Assembly: GCA_029891345.1 (NCBI GenBank)
Contig: CM057003.1
Span: 7,978,709 to 8,042,708, forward strand
Length of the DNA stretch: 64,000 nucleotides
Direction: 5' to 3'
Origin: Dryococelus australis
Taxonomy: Eukaryota; Arthropoda; Insecta; Phasmatodea; Phasmatidae
In this document: piece after piece, positions 49,482 to 58,284 of the stretch
How positions within the stretch are numbered: position 1 is the stretch's first letter
How the letters are laid out: each line of letters begins with the position of its first letter
Notes under the pieces: model-generated
Database searches by the model: none
What the model was told of the DNA's origin: nothing
Seen by the model: the letters and a program-made list of their open reading frames with translations, nothing else
Translations under genes and position numbers: made by a program

Positions 49482-51959
49482 AATCCGATAAATTTGTTAA
49501 TCCTTAATCCGATCTTATTCCAATCGATTTTTAATTTTTGTATTTTCATCGGATGAAATGGTATGTAACTTTGATTGATTTATCCAACTAATTTAATTGA
49601 ATTAATAAATAGAAAATCGTGTGATAAGTGATAAGTTTCTTTCTTTTACTTTCTTTTTGGGAGGGGTGTGTGGGGCGCAGCTGTGCTACGTCATCGCCCT
49701 TGGTACTCGACTGAGGTGTGGTGTGTTGGGAACAGGGTGTATACATATATATAATACGTGTGTGTGTTGTGCAAGATTGGCATAAGTGTTATTTTTTTGG
49801 GTTGGTAGTGATATTGCTTATAAACGGTGTAGGTAATAGTAATTAAACAGAAAGAGAAAACTGTGTATAGTTAACAAACAAGATAAATTTCTGAGTGTTC
49901 TATCTATCAATATAAATAAATAAAACGAGAGAGAAGTATAACGAACACAACTACGTGAATAACCCGGTGTCGACAAGTGCTGAACTATCATAACTATGTG
50001 AGTCTCCAGGTGTCCTAATAAAATTAATTAATTAATGAAGCAAAAATGTCCATGTCAATATATAAATTAAACAACTCACGAACACAAGTACGTGACTATC
50101 ACTATAGGAATTATGGAACCCAGCTATCCTGTTTTGAAATAAATGAAATGACACAAGCACCTCTCCCAAAACACATCTGTCCAGCTGCGAGCTCAGTGAA
50201 GCAATGACTGCAGTGTATGATGTGTGAAGTGACACGACGTCTGTGATGTTAGTCAAGGAATAAGACGTCTGGCAGGCAAATACTTTGTATTTAAAAACTC
50301 GTTTAATGCCTATTCTGATAACTTAAAGATGGAATAAAGCACACGTTAAAAATACGCAAACTTACTAAGAACTTATTTGTATACACTACATCCTACAACA
50401 TACAACAAATTGATTGGATACTCCACAACTTTTCACAATACGTAACGATTTAGCACTTTCAAATAAAAATTTCCAAATTCGCATTTTGAATTTTAGGATT
50501 TTAACCAGACACATACACATGCATATCCCTCTCATTTGTACATGTGCCTTAAATGATATTAATACACGTCCGTTCGATGTAGAGTCTCATGTATGAATGA
50601 GTTGAGCATAGAACTTGTGTCGAGTTATAAGCTGTGTTGAGTGCAAATGGAACCTACGTGTATGTCGTCCTATGTGTGGTTATACTCAGCTGAAAAACTC
50701 GGAAATGAACAGTTTACATCACAAATTAATAAAAATATCCTGTTTACGAATGACAGTACTTATTTCCCTACTAAGCTACTATCAGCAACTTGATTACACT
50801 ATGTCCTACAACAGACAATGAAAAGAAAAGTTAAAAAAAACTTACCCAGATTTTTAACGCAAATCTAACTATTGTCAGAATAATTCGCTTTTAACACACA
50901 TTTCCATCGAAGCATATGGAGATTTGGAGACTTAATCCCGTAAAGCATAATCCTGCAACACTTCATAGTTACGTACTATATATTATTTTGAATTCACAAA
51001 CTTGGGCGAAGATAAATTATTGAAAATAACGGATTTACTACAAATTTCCGTAAATGTGAAATTCACTGCAGTAGTTAATGAAACGATAGTGGAAAATGCT
51101 ATCAACTTTTGTAGACCTATCTCAGAAACTAGATTTGCATGATAAAAAACTTTTAAAAATAACGAACGCACTTTATCGGCTTAACACATGAAAATTGTTT
51201 TTTCCAGATCAATTAAAATTTATAAAAAATTTTAATATTAAAACGATAGGTGAAACCCGCTGGCAGCCGACCCTTCGAGTGTCGCACGGAAACCCACAAG
51301 TGCGCCACATCCAGTGATGTGAGAAGAGCTGGTTAAGAGGAGAGAGTGATGTATACATCTATCCTGGACAAGTGTTTACGAAGAACTAAAATGGTGCCGG
51401 CCCCCCAACCCCTATATCAGACAGTGTCTTTGTGCGAAAAGAGAGTTTCTATACAAGGCCACGCACTCCTCCCCCCAGAGTGCATTTTTGGCTAGAAGGA
51501 CACAGTCTGCAAAACCTGCCCAAGGTCACACAACACCAGCCCAGGGCGCATTTTCAGTTATCTTGAGAGCTGCCTGTCTGCATATTTTTACGTGTAGATT
51601 TCTACGTAAGTTTCCCAGTCTTTAATTTTGACTGCAAAATATGTATATATTTCAATGTATTTTATTTGAAAATACTAAATTTTGATGTGATATTACTGAA
51701 ATAGGAGGAATCCAGCTTGAAATGACTGCTATCGAAACTGAAATCTATCAATTTCACAATATTTTGACTTATTTTCCTAAAAGTCCAAATTTAAGCAAAT
51801 TTAAAAGAAATTGGCAGCCATTTTGAATCCATTTACTATATAATGAGGGATACATAATTTTTTTTCTCTGGTTAAAATCATCAACTGCCAAGTTCACTTT
51901 GTGTACATATGCGTGTGCGTCCATTGCATTAGCACTAGTGACACTTAGGCATCTACACC
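49482..51959. other. AT-rich DNA with a GC-rich patch at ~51.25-51.56 kb
   Basis: No gene is recognised. The patch 51,250-51,560 is more GC-rich than its flanks and lies just left of the viral-like island. It shows no domain and no match to other parts of the window. Confidence 0.45.
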
Positions 51960-51966
51960 AAGAACA

Positions 51967-52551
51967 ATGCTAGACAGCTACGACAGGTGCCCCCACCAAG
52001 AACGACGCCAGGTGTCCATCACGTCGACAACAATGTCAGACATCTACTACAACTCCAAATGTCCACTACATCATCTAGATCTACAATGCAGTATCTACAA
52101 TGGATTTCATCTCTGTATCAGCCCGCAACAGGTACAACGCATCAAGGTCACTGCTGTGACAATTGTGATGTGGAATGTGTTGAAGTATTCAATGTGATTT
52201 TAACATATGGGAAGGTAAAAACGTTGTTTAGTTTAGACTGTTCCCAATTGCGAGTGCTACCAAAAGAATTTATAATTTCTTTTGCGGGACACAAAATAAA
52301 ACTTAGTATTTCCTTTCCTTGCTGAACATTTACAAGCTGATGAGGATATAATCTCTTATATGCCATGTGAAGACTGTCCTCATGGCATGCCTGCCTTTGC
52401 AAATGATGAGAACTTATAACATGCAGAGAGATTGTATGTTGCGAAGACTGGAACAGCTACTTGAAGCTAGAATTATTTCAGATATAGAAATGGACTTATT
52501 CGGAGTCGATAAAGTGGATTCCGAGGCGAGCACGGTGATCTTATAAATAAA
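51967..52551 (+). pseudogene. Remnant of an unrecognised small gene at the left of the viral-like island
   Basis: Three open segments in successive frames follow one another without overlap gaps: 51,987-52,325, about 52,323-52,420 and about 52,404-52,546. The first begins in a CA-rich, Thr/Ser-rich stretch and then has a Cys cluster (CCDNCDVEC). The second has MPCEDCPHGM. The third is charged and helical-looking, ending at a TAA that overlaps AATAAA (52,546-52,551). The pattern fits one ancestral gene of perhaps 180-200 codons broken by two frameshifts. I do not recognise the family. The compact stop/poly(A) overlap and the neighbours suggest a viral or Maverick-type gene. Confidence 0.45.
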
Positions 52552-52615
52552 ACGAGTTTAGAGACTTTTTGTACATAGTATATAATTTGAGAATATAAAA
52601 ACGAAATAATGCAAA

Positions 52616-53093
52616 AATGATGTGCTATGCACAGGGTTTCGAAAACTAACAAAAGCCAACTCCTTTGTATTTAAGGAGCTTGCTATTTCTTATGCAACTG
52701 ATGCTAATGACTCTAAAGTACTATGCTTTAAATCTCCCAGACCTTGGTATACTTTAAAACCTCAAGTTAAAATGATGTTTTGGGAACAGACTTATGAGAA
52801 ACATGACCTAAAATGGGATTGTGGTGCTATAGCTTATGCAGAATGTTTCCAATACGTAAATGATGCGCTCCTCGAAGACTATCGAGTAAATGTGCATCTA
52901 AAAACACAGCGGAATTTTTAAAAAGTTTAACCAATGTTGAAGTGATAAATATCACAAGATATCATGACTGTTCGAGTATTAATTCAATAGTCAAATGCTA
53001 TAATACAAATCACTGCGCAAAAAAATGTTCTGTTATTAATGTAAAAGCAAAGCATTAAGAGAATATTTGGACCAGCATTCTACTTACGTGTAA
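52616..53093 (+). pseudogene. Remnant resembling a conserved arthropod hypothetical protein family
   Basis: The open frame from about 52,616 to 52,918 contains FVFKELAIS, FKSPRPWYTL and LKWDCGAIAYAECF. After one stop the frame continues to 53,058 with a Cys/His-rich part (RYHDCSS, HCAKKCS), then a one-base shift leads to a short end near 53,093. The layout (N-terminal KELAI block, Pro-Trp block, Tyr...Trp-x-x-G-x-I block, C-terminal Cys/His block) resembles hypothetical proteins I recall from insect and cnidarian genomes, sometimes compared to RNase H-like nucleases. That assignment is from memory and needs a profile search. There is no in-frame ATG at the left, so the start is lost. Confidence 0.5.
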
Positions 53094-53144
53094 AGACATT
53101 AATTTCGAGAAATTGTTTGTTGCCTGTGTAAGATTTCTAAAAAA

Positions 53145-53638
53145 ATGGAAAAATTCAACTCAGAGAAGACGTACTCCTGTATTACTCGAGGATACAATAA
53201 ATTATTTTTCCAGTCTCTAGACAACATATACTTCCAAACACAGATGTGCAACAGAGGTGAACATTGGAATTTTGCAAAAAGTTTTGTAGGAAACACATAT
53301 ACAGAAAGAGTGTTGTATTATGAAGAAGAAAACTGTCCGGTTATCAATATGCGACTTGACAGCGAACTACCCTGATCTTCTTGGGATCTGTGTTTTAAAA
53401 ATAGAAGTGAAGAAATTACTTAAGAACCAGGTTTTCGTCAAATAAAATATGAATTCAGTAGAGAGTTTTATGACAGCACCACCTTATGGACTGAAACATG
53501 TAATAATAAGGAACACGCCATGCAAATGCAAGGCAATAGCCAGCTTCAAAGGTCGTCTTGTGGATTGGGGGACTGTGATGTTTGGAACAGCAATGTTTTT
53601 GTCTGTAAATTTGATTTAACCGAGTTAATGTTGAAAAA
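53145..53638 (+). pseudogene. Tandem paralogue family, copy 1 (unrecognised, Cys/His/Trp-rich)
   Basis: One frame runs from the ATG at 53,145 to a TAA near 53,636, broken only by TGA near 53,373 and TAA near 53,414. The N-half has GYNKLFF, TQMCNRGEHWNF and CPVINMRLDSELP. The C-half repeats the theme with GFRQIKYEF, TETCNNKEHAM and CDVWNSNVFVCK. The same order of landmarks returns in copies 2 and 3, so this is a real ancestral gene of about 160 codons, probably two related domains. I do not recognise the family. There is no signal peptide. The paired Cys and the CN-x-x-EHW motif could form a metal site or disulphides, but that is inference. Confidence 0.6.
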
Positions 53639-53668
53639 CTAATATCTCAAATTGGAAGAAAATTTAAC

Positions 53669-53677
53669 TATATAAAG
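53669..53677 (+). promoter_or_regulatory. Possible TATA box for paralogue copy 2
   Basis: TATATAAAG lies 47 bp before the ATG of copy 2. A TCAGT initiator-like word begins at 53,707, about 38 bp downstream. An equivalent TATATAAAG precedes copy 3, which supports a conserved element more than chance in AT-rich DNA. Confidence 0.35.
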
Positions 53678-53715
53678 AGAAAGAGAGAGAACCATAGACC
53701 TGAGTTTCAGTTACG

Positions 53716-54165
53716 ATGGAGAGGTTCAATTCAGCTGTTCCTTATGCTACAGGATACAGGCAAGTGTGGCTTCGAAATGAAGATGAAGATAGTTCAATAC
53801 ACATACAGATGTGCAATGGAGATGAACATTGGTATTTCTTGCTACTTAGTCCTGATTATACTGTAAATGTTTTCGACGTATGTTATGGGTGAAATTCTTG
53901 TCCTTCATATAATTTACATCCTGACAGCAAGTTACCTGGTAATGACAGTCAACTAGAATTTGGAGCTCAAAGTGGGTACATAACGAAATGTATGTCCTAC
54001 AAGAAAATCAAATACATAATGCATAAGGAAAGTAACTGCTGCTCTCTTATCACAGTTCGGACAGGACGCAGTAATAACAAGCAACATTTTATGCACATCT
54101 AGGACCAAGAATTAACTACTCACTGTAGAATGTGGAATTGTATAGTTTGGGTTTGCAAGAACAGT
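53716..54165 (+). pseudogene. Tandem paralogue family, copy 2
   Basis: The frame runs from the ATG at 53,716 to near 54,165, with a TGA near 53,890 and a TAG near 54,100. Landmarks follow copy 1: start MERFN, GYRQVWL, IQMCNGDEHWYF, CPSYNLHPDSKLPG, then the second half with KIKYIM, SNNKQHFMHI and CRMWNCIVWVCK. Spacing between landmarks matches copy 1 closely while many residues differ, so the duplication is old and the divergence probably built up while the genes worked. The distance from copy 1 ATG to copy 2 ATG is 571 bp. Function unknown. Confidence 0.62.
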
Positions 54166-54196
54166 TAAAAATGAGAAAAAGTGATGAACCAACAGC

Positions 54197-54205
54197 TATA
54201 TAAAG
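54197..54205 (+). promoter_or_regulatory. Possible TATA box for paralogue copy 3
   Basis: TATATAAAG lies 37 bp before the ATG of copy 3. TCAGTC, a match to the arthropod initiator, follows with its A about 33 bp from the TATA start. That is a typical distance but would leave almost no 5' leader before the ATG at 54,234. Confidence 0.35.
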
Positions 54206-54233
54206 GATACTGTTCAGGATTAAATTGTCAGTC

Positions 54234-54679
54234 ATGGCTAGAATCTTTGACCCTACAGATGTATATGAAGTCCTGCAAATAGGATATAGAAATGTATTCT
54301 TTAAATTGTATGATGGTATTTTACAAGTTCAAGTCTGCAACTATATAGAATATTGGGGTTACTCTTTCGATAACAGTCTTGACATTCGCTTTGGTGATGT
54401 AATAGCATGCAACGATTATGCTGTGAGATATCTTCGCCCCTACAGTGACTTCCAACAACATTAGAAGATTTGATGATTGCCAGTCTTACTGAGGATATAG
54501 AAGAGGAACAGAGAAGTGGATTAATCGCCTGCCATCTCACCAGATCTCATCAGGGAATAACCGTTCATTGGAAGGAGACCTGTGATGGGGACATCCACCA
54601 CCTTATTTTCGAACAAGAAGGATTGGTTTTCCTGTCCATGTGGAATTTTTATACATGTGAAGTGGCTAATGCTGAATAA
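54234..54679 (+). pseudogene. Tandem paralogue family, copy 3
   Basis: The first segment (ATG 54,234 to TAG near 54,464) has GYRNVFF, VQVCNYIEYWGY and YLRPYSDF. A frame change leads to a second segment ending at TAA near 54,679, with VHWKETCDGDIHH and MWNFYTCEV. These match the second-half landmarks of copies 1 and 2 (TETCNNKEHAM; CDVWNSNVFVC). The first half has lost the EHW form (now EYW) and one Cys-Pro block. AATAAA at 54,711-54,716 is a plausible poly(A) signal for the group. Spacing from copy 2 is 518 bp. Confidence 0.6.
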
Positions 54680-54725
54680 TGTTCTCGCTTAAATACAAGT
54701 ATGTGTTTTTAATAAAGGTCTATAT

Positions 54726-55120
54726 TCTGTAACAAATAGCTTATCATATTCACATTATGTTAAGGAAATGTGTGAGTCAGACATACATTTCAAATATATG
54801 TATTTCTCTCAAGCTTTGACACCACATAGTAAACCAATTAGTTATGATTCCACTTTTACTAACTGCAATAGTTCTAAATGACTTGTAAACCAGTACAGAC
54901 ATCTTATAGTAGATCGAAAGTGTAAGCATAAGGGCGAATGCATCATAACAACATTTTTTAAGAAAGAAAAATGTTTGAAACATCTCATTTATAATACAGA
55001 CAATGTTTTACCCTATCAGTATTTCGAAGAATGTGATTATAATCTCCCTACTTTGTATTATTATAGTATAAACAAGTTTTGTTACACGGCTCATACTGGA
55101 TGTGATTCATCAAAATAGTA
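54726..55120 (+). pseudogene. Cys-rich remnant, unrecognised
   Basis: One frame stays open for about 130 codons with a single internal TGA near 54,879. The second part has KCKHKGEC, KEKCLKHL and FEECDYNLP, an even spread of Cys and Tyr unlike the low-complexity frames of nearby host DNA. It follows the paralogue array on the same strand. I do not recognise a family. The start is not defined. Confidence 0.4.
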
Positions 55121-55168
55121 TGTGCATAGAACAATAACATTAGCAAAAATAAAATCTAGTCCTCAAGC

Positions 55169-55428
55169 GTGTTTCAACTTGCAAACATAGAGAATGAATT
55201 GATCAATATTCATACATTGTTCCTTAGTAATTGTTCTCAGTTGAGTGTTGGATATCAAACAAGTAACATGGCATATTTTTATCCTACAAATCATTATGGA
55301 CAGTCATTGCCAGGAAAGTCTAGTGTAACTTATACCCTATGGCATACCAGAGTTCTCTGTGAATTTACGGAGACTTGCGACAATGTATTACTTTTTAAAT
55401 TTATTTATTTTCCTCTAGGATATTAAAA
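55169..55428 (+). pseudogene. Open frame, possibly another degraded relative of the array
   Basis: An 85-codon frame with NHYGQSLPG and CEFTETCDN. The TETCDN word recalls TETCNN and KETCDG of the paralogue second halves, but no other landmark is present, so relatedness is only suggested. The end carries a hydrophobic stretch that looks like drift into AT-rich sequence. Confidence 0.3.
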
Positions 55429-55481
55429 GAGCCATGAATTGATACAATACAGACATAGTTCAAAATGTTCAGTGTTTTAAA

Positions 55482-55735
55482 TGACAGCAACCCCACCTCT
55501 TCAATCCAGTATTGAAGATGTACACTCACATTATGTTGCAGCATATCCATAGTTTGTTGAAAGCATTGTTTTACATGCTCCTAGTTGTAAAGATGTTTGT
55601 GTACAAACAGACAGGTTAGAACCAGGGCATAAGAAACACTCCCTCCTTGAAAGCAGAGTTCAGAAATGCGATCGGCATCCAATATTAAGAAAATGCATGA
55701 AAACTTTGTTTATGGAAGTTGCTAACAGTTTATAG
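55482..55735 (+). pseudogene. Open frame with one stop, last remnant of the left cluster
   Basis: The frame from ATG 55,482 to a stop near 55,735 is interrupted once, by TAG near 55,551. It is charged and contains APSCKDVCVQTDRLEPGHK. AATAAA-type signals occur shortly after (near 55,819). No family is recognised; it is kept because the strand, spacing and single lesion match its neighbours. Confidence 0.35.
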
Positions 55736-56178
55736 AAATATTTATTTATTTTTAAGAAAATGTATATATTTGGAATGAACCTTACTTGTTTAATGCTTTG
55801 TGTATATATTTTTGAAATAATAAATATATTTGTTTATATTTTGTCAATAAATATATCTTTACTTTTATTTAACATACCCCTTTTAAAAAAAGTGTACTTG
55901 TTTTCCTAAGAAATGAAAAATAAATACTGTCTCAACAGAAAGATTCTTAAAAAATAAAGAGTCTTGTTTCTATCAAACAAATGTTCTAATGAGAAAGCCT
56001 GATAAACAAACTATTAGTTCAGCAAAAATAGTTTTCAGCTAAAGATATTTGAACTTGCCTCCTGGCAAAATATGTCTGCTAAAAAACCTGAGTAATATTT
56101 TACAAGACAGCATAAATACTCAAAATATAGTTTATTTTTTCGCCAGCCCCATAGAGTAATCAGATTATGCAAGGAGGC
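55736..56178. other. AT-rich spacer inside the island
   Basis: Contains AATAAA-like words near 55,819 and 55,848 and no coding match. Confidence 0.5.
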
Positions 56179-56292
56179 TCTGGGTTCGAATCCCAGATAA
56201 GTCATTGTTAATATAAGTTAGTTTCTGGGTTCGAGTCCTGGTTATGACGTATACCATTGTAATCTAATTTCTGGGTTCGAGTCCTGGCTAGG
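56179..56292 (+). repeat. Three tandem tRNA T-arm/B-box-like units
   Basis: TGGGTTCGAATCCCAGATAA (56,181), TGGGTTCGAGTCCTGGTTAT (56,226) and TGGGTTCGAGTCCTGGCTAG (56,272) recur every 45-46 bp, each followed by an ATGACG or GTCAT word. Each is a good pol III B box and T-loop hairpin. No acceptor stem or anticodon arm is present, so this is not a set of tRNA genes. Confidence 0.75.
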
Positions 56293-56700
56293 TCATGTAT
56301 TATTTTAGTTACTTTGTAAGTCAGTAATTGTATTACCTAAAAGGATTAATGAACGAATCACGTAATTGAAATGTATACAATAGCTTGATAACCGTTCGTG
56401 TAGGTGAGAGGGTGTAAACAGTGTTTAATTATAGTATTAAATTCAGGTTATAAACACATTCAAATATCAAAAGTTCGTATTGGAATTACAATTGTGTATA
56501 TAAAATTGTTAAATAAGAGCTTAATTCAAATCTAATCGCTTAATATCGACTAAATACACATATTCGAAAATATACATGTGAAAATTCAGAAAAACATATT
56601 AAATCCTTTTAATTGCATAAAATTTGCATAAAATATTGTTAAAAATGTCTCGAATACATAAATTGTTAGGTTAATATATTTTGAAAGCGAATTACGAGAT
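56293..56700. other. AT-rich spacer, nothing recognised
   Basis: No coding or repeat match was seen. Confidence 0.5.
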
Positions 56701-56704
56701 TTTA

Positions 56705-57121
56705 AATATGCCGACAAGGCAGAGTGGTGGGTCATAAATAGGAGTTACAACCTGCAGCATATCATTTGCTGCTCTGGCTTCATGGGGTCAACATTTCCCC
56801 TCCAGTTCATGCACATCTTGTTAGGCTGGTCCGTGCTGCTGCCTGGAATAGTTTTCTTCAAGGACACTGATCGCCCACCCGCTGCTAGCCTAGTTCTCCC
56901 TTACTCTTCCGCAATGAGGGTTAAGGAACTGGCGGATCCGATCTTTAGCCCCGCTGGTAGCTTGCTCGCTGGGGAATACGGTCGCTTGCTGGGGTAGGGA
57001 CCCCGGCGTTCACCTTGCAGCATGGGCTAACGCAGAACCAGCCTGATCTTGGGTACAGATCTTGTTCCACACATAGCAGCTTAGCTACTAGACTTTATGT
57101 TAGAGAATAAATAAAAAAAAA
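56705..57121 (+). mobile_element. Possible retroposed insertion ending in AATAAATAAAA and poly(A)
   Basis: This GC-rich ~400-bp block stands out from very AT-rich flanks and ends with AGAGAATAAATAAAAAAAAA, as expected for a cDNA-derived insertion such as a LINE 3' end or SINE. The 71-codon frame at 56,782-56,997 matches no family I know. The 5' boundary is a guess from composition. Confidence 0.4.
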
Positions 57122-57213
57122 ATCGTTAGGGTTTTTTCATTCTTTGCAGTATTTTGATAAAACTTTTCTTAAATTCATTTTAATCTTTCAGTAACATTCT
57201 TAACAAATTGTTT

Positions 57214-57540
57214 TCAAGTTTTAGAATATTTTCTTAAATAGTTTAATTTTTTATAAAAATTATTAAACTTATTTAAACAAGTCATTACATTTTGAATGAA
57301 ATTAATTGACTTTTTAAATAACTCTTTACAGCTTTGGGTTTGTAATTTTTTTATAGATTGTAAGTAGTTTTTAAGAGATTTAATTTGTTCAAATAGGTGC
57401 ATGACTGCGAGTATGTGTGCTGAGGAAAGGGGTTTAATTAAAAATTCTAGGTGGGTTGTTGATGTATATTTGATAGGAATTTTGTGGAGTTTAGAAGGAG
57501 ATGCTCGGTAACCATTATTCTTACAATAGACAGAAGGCAT
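57214..57540 (-). CDS. Lys-rich, coiled-coil-like ORF of unknown function, possibly viral
   Basis: An uninterrupted 108-codon reverse-strand frame starting MPSVYCKNNGYRASPSKLHK. The second half is rich in Lys, Leu, Asn and Phe with heptad-like spacing (LFEQIKSLKNYLQSIKKL), suggesting a coiled coil. A degraded copy of its middle lies at 57,646-57,720 on the same strand and keeps the THL-D/E-F pattern, which suggests a duplicated gene rather than chance. AT-rich DNA can produce such frames by accident, so this stays uncertain. It is the only intact frame over 100 codons within the island besides polymerase pieces. Confidence 0.35.
   Translation of the reverse strand: MPSVYCKNNGYRASPSKLHKIPIKYTSTTHLEFLIKPLSSAHILAVMHLFEQIKSLKNYLQSIKKLQTQSCKELFKKSINFIQNVMTCLNKFNNFYKKLNYLRKYSKT
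57392..57465. repeat. Direct repeat, copy 1 (inside the reverse ORF)
   Basis: AAATAGGTGCATGACTGCGA through TTCTAGGTGGGTTGTTGATG matches 57,646-57,720 with about a dozen differences over 74 bp. Confidence 0.8.
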
Positions 57541-57645
57541 GACAATATCTCAGACTGAGGCATTCTCTACACTGTTAAATACTATTAAAAATATGTTAAA
57601 ACCATCTAGAATATAATACCAAGTACTCTGAGAAAAACTTTCAAA

Positions 57646-57720
57646 ATAGGTGCATGACTGTGAGTGCGAGTGTAGGGGAAAGGTGTTTCAATAAAAAAAT
57701 CTAGGTGGGTTATTAATGAA
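57646..57720. repeat. Direct repeat, copy 2
   Basis: AAATAGGTGCATGACTGTGA through ATCTAGGTGGGTTATTAATG, 254 bp from copy 1. Reverse-strand translation is broken but keeps several residues of the copy 1 frame. Confidence 0.8.
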
Positions 57721-58010
57721 ATTTATAAAAATTCATTCGTGTTGTAAAGAGTTGTAATGATTTAAATAAAATTAAAGCAAATTTTACTAGGTTAATTTTT
57801 ATTTTTAATAACATTTCTTTAGTTAGTATTATTATTAATATAAGATGTCACTCCTTTGCTAAAACATTTAGATGAATACCATTATTAAATTTATGGAAAT
57901 ATTTTGATGGTGTGAAGTTTTTACAGTGTAAAATTAATATATTTTGTTACAGTGTACACAAGTTTGACAGTGTCGAGTAACACGCACTTACGGAGAGATA
58001 GTCAACCAAA
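57721..58010. other. AT-rich spacer before the polymerase region
   Basis: No coding or repeat match beyond the edge of the direct repeat. Confidence 0.5.
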
Positions 58011-58264
58011 AAAGGTCGACACGTGTCCGTTTTCCCCAAAACATGACAAGGTTGATCTTTTGAATGAGGACTTATTTCTATCTGACTCGGAATATTCTTG
58101 GTAATCGAATAGTGCTCCATCGATTTCACAACCGACTTCCTAGTCGATTAGAGATATTTTGCTAAGGGAGCTGGAAAATTATTCGTTTTCAGATTCCCTA
58201 GCCTCAGCGGAAGCTTTGCCAGACCAGACATATGAGCTATTGGCTTCGGCATTCACAGGAGACT
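58011..58264 (+). pseudogene. Acidic remnant just upstream of the polymerase
   Basis: One frame with only two internal stops (near 58,109 and 58,142) before its end near 58,264. It is acidic and Ser-rich, with DKVDLLNEDLFLSDSEYSW and ELENYSFSDSLASAEALPD. The composition is clearly protein-like. It lies in the same phase as, and less than 100 bp from, the recognisable polymerase N-terminus. It could be the polymerase's own N-terminal extension or a separate small gene; no family is recognised. Confidence 0.4.
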
Positions 58265-58284
58265 AAATTATGCACTGATAAATA

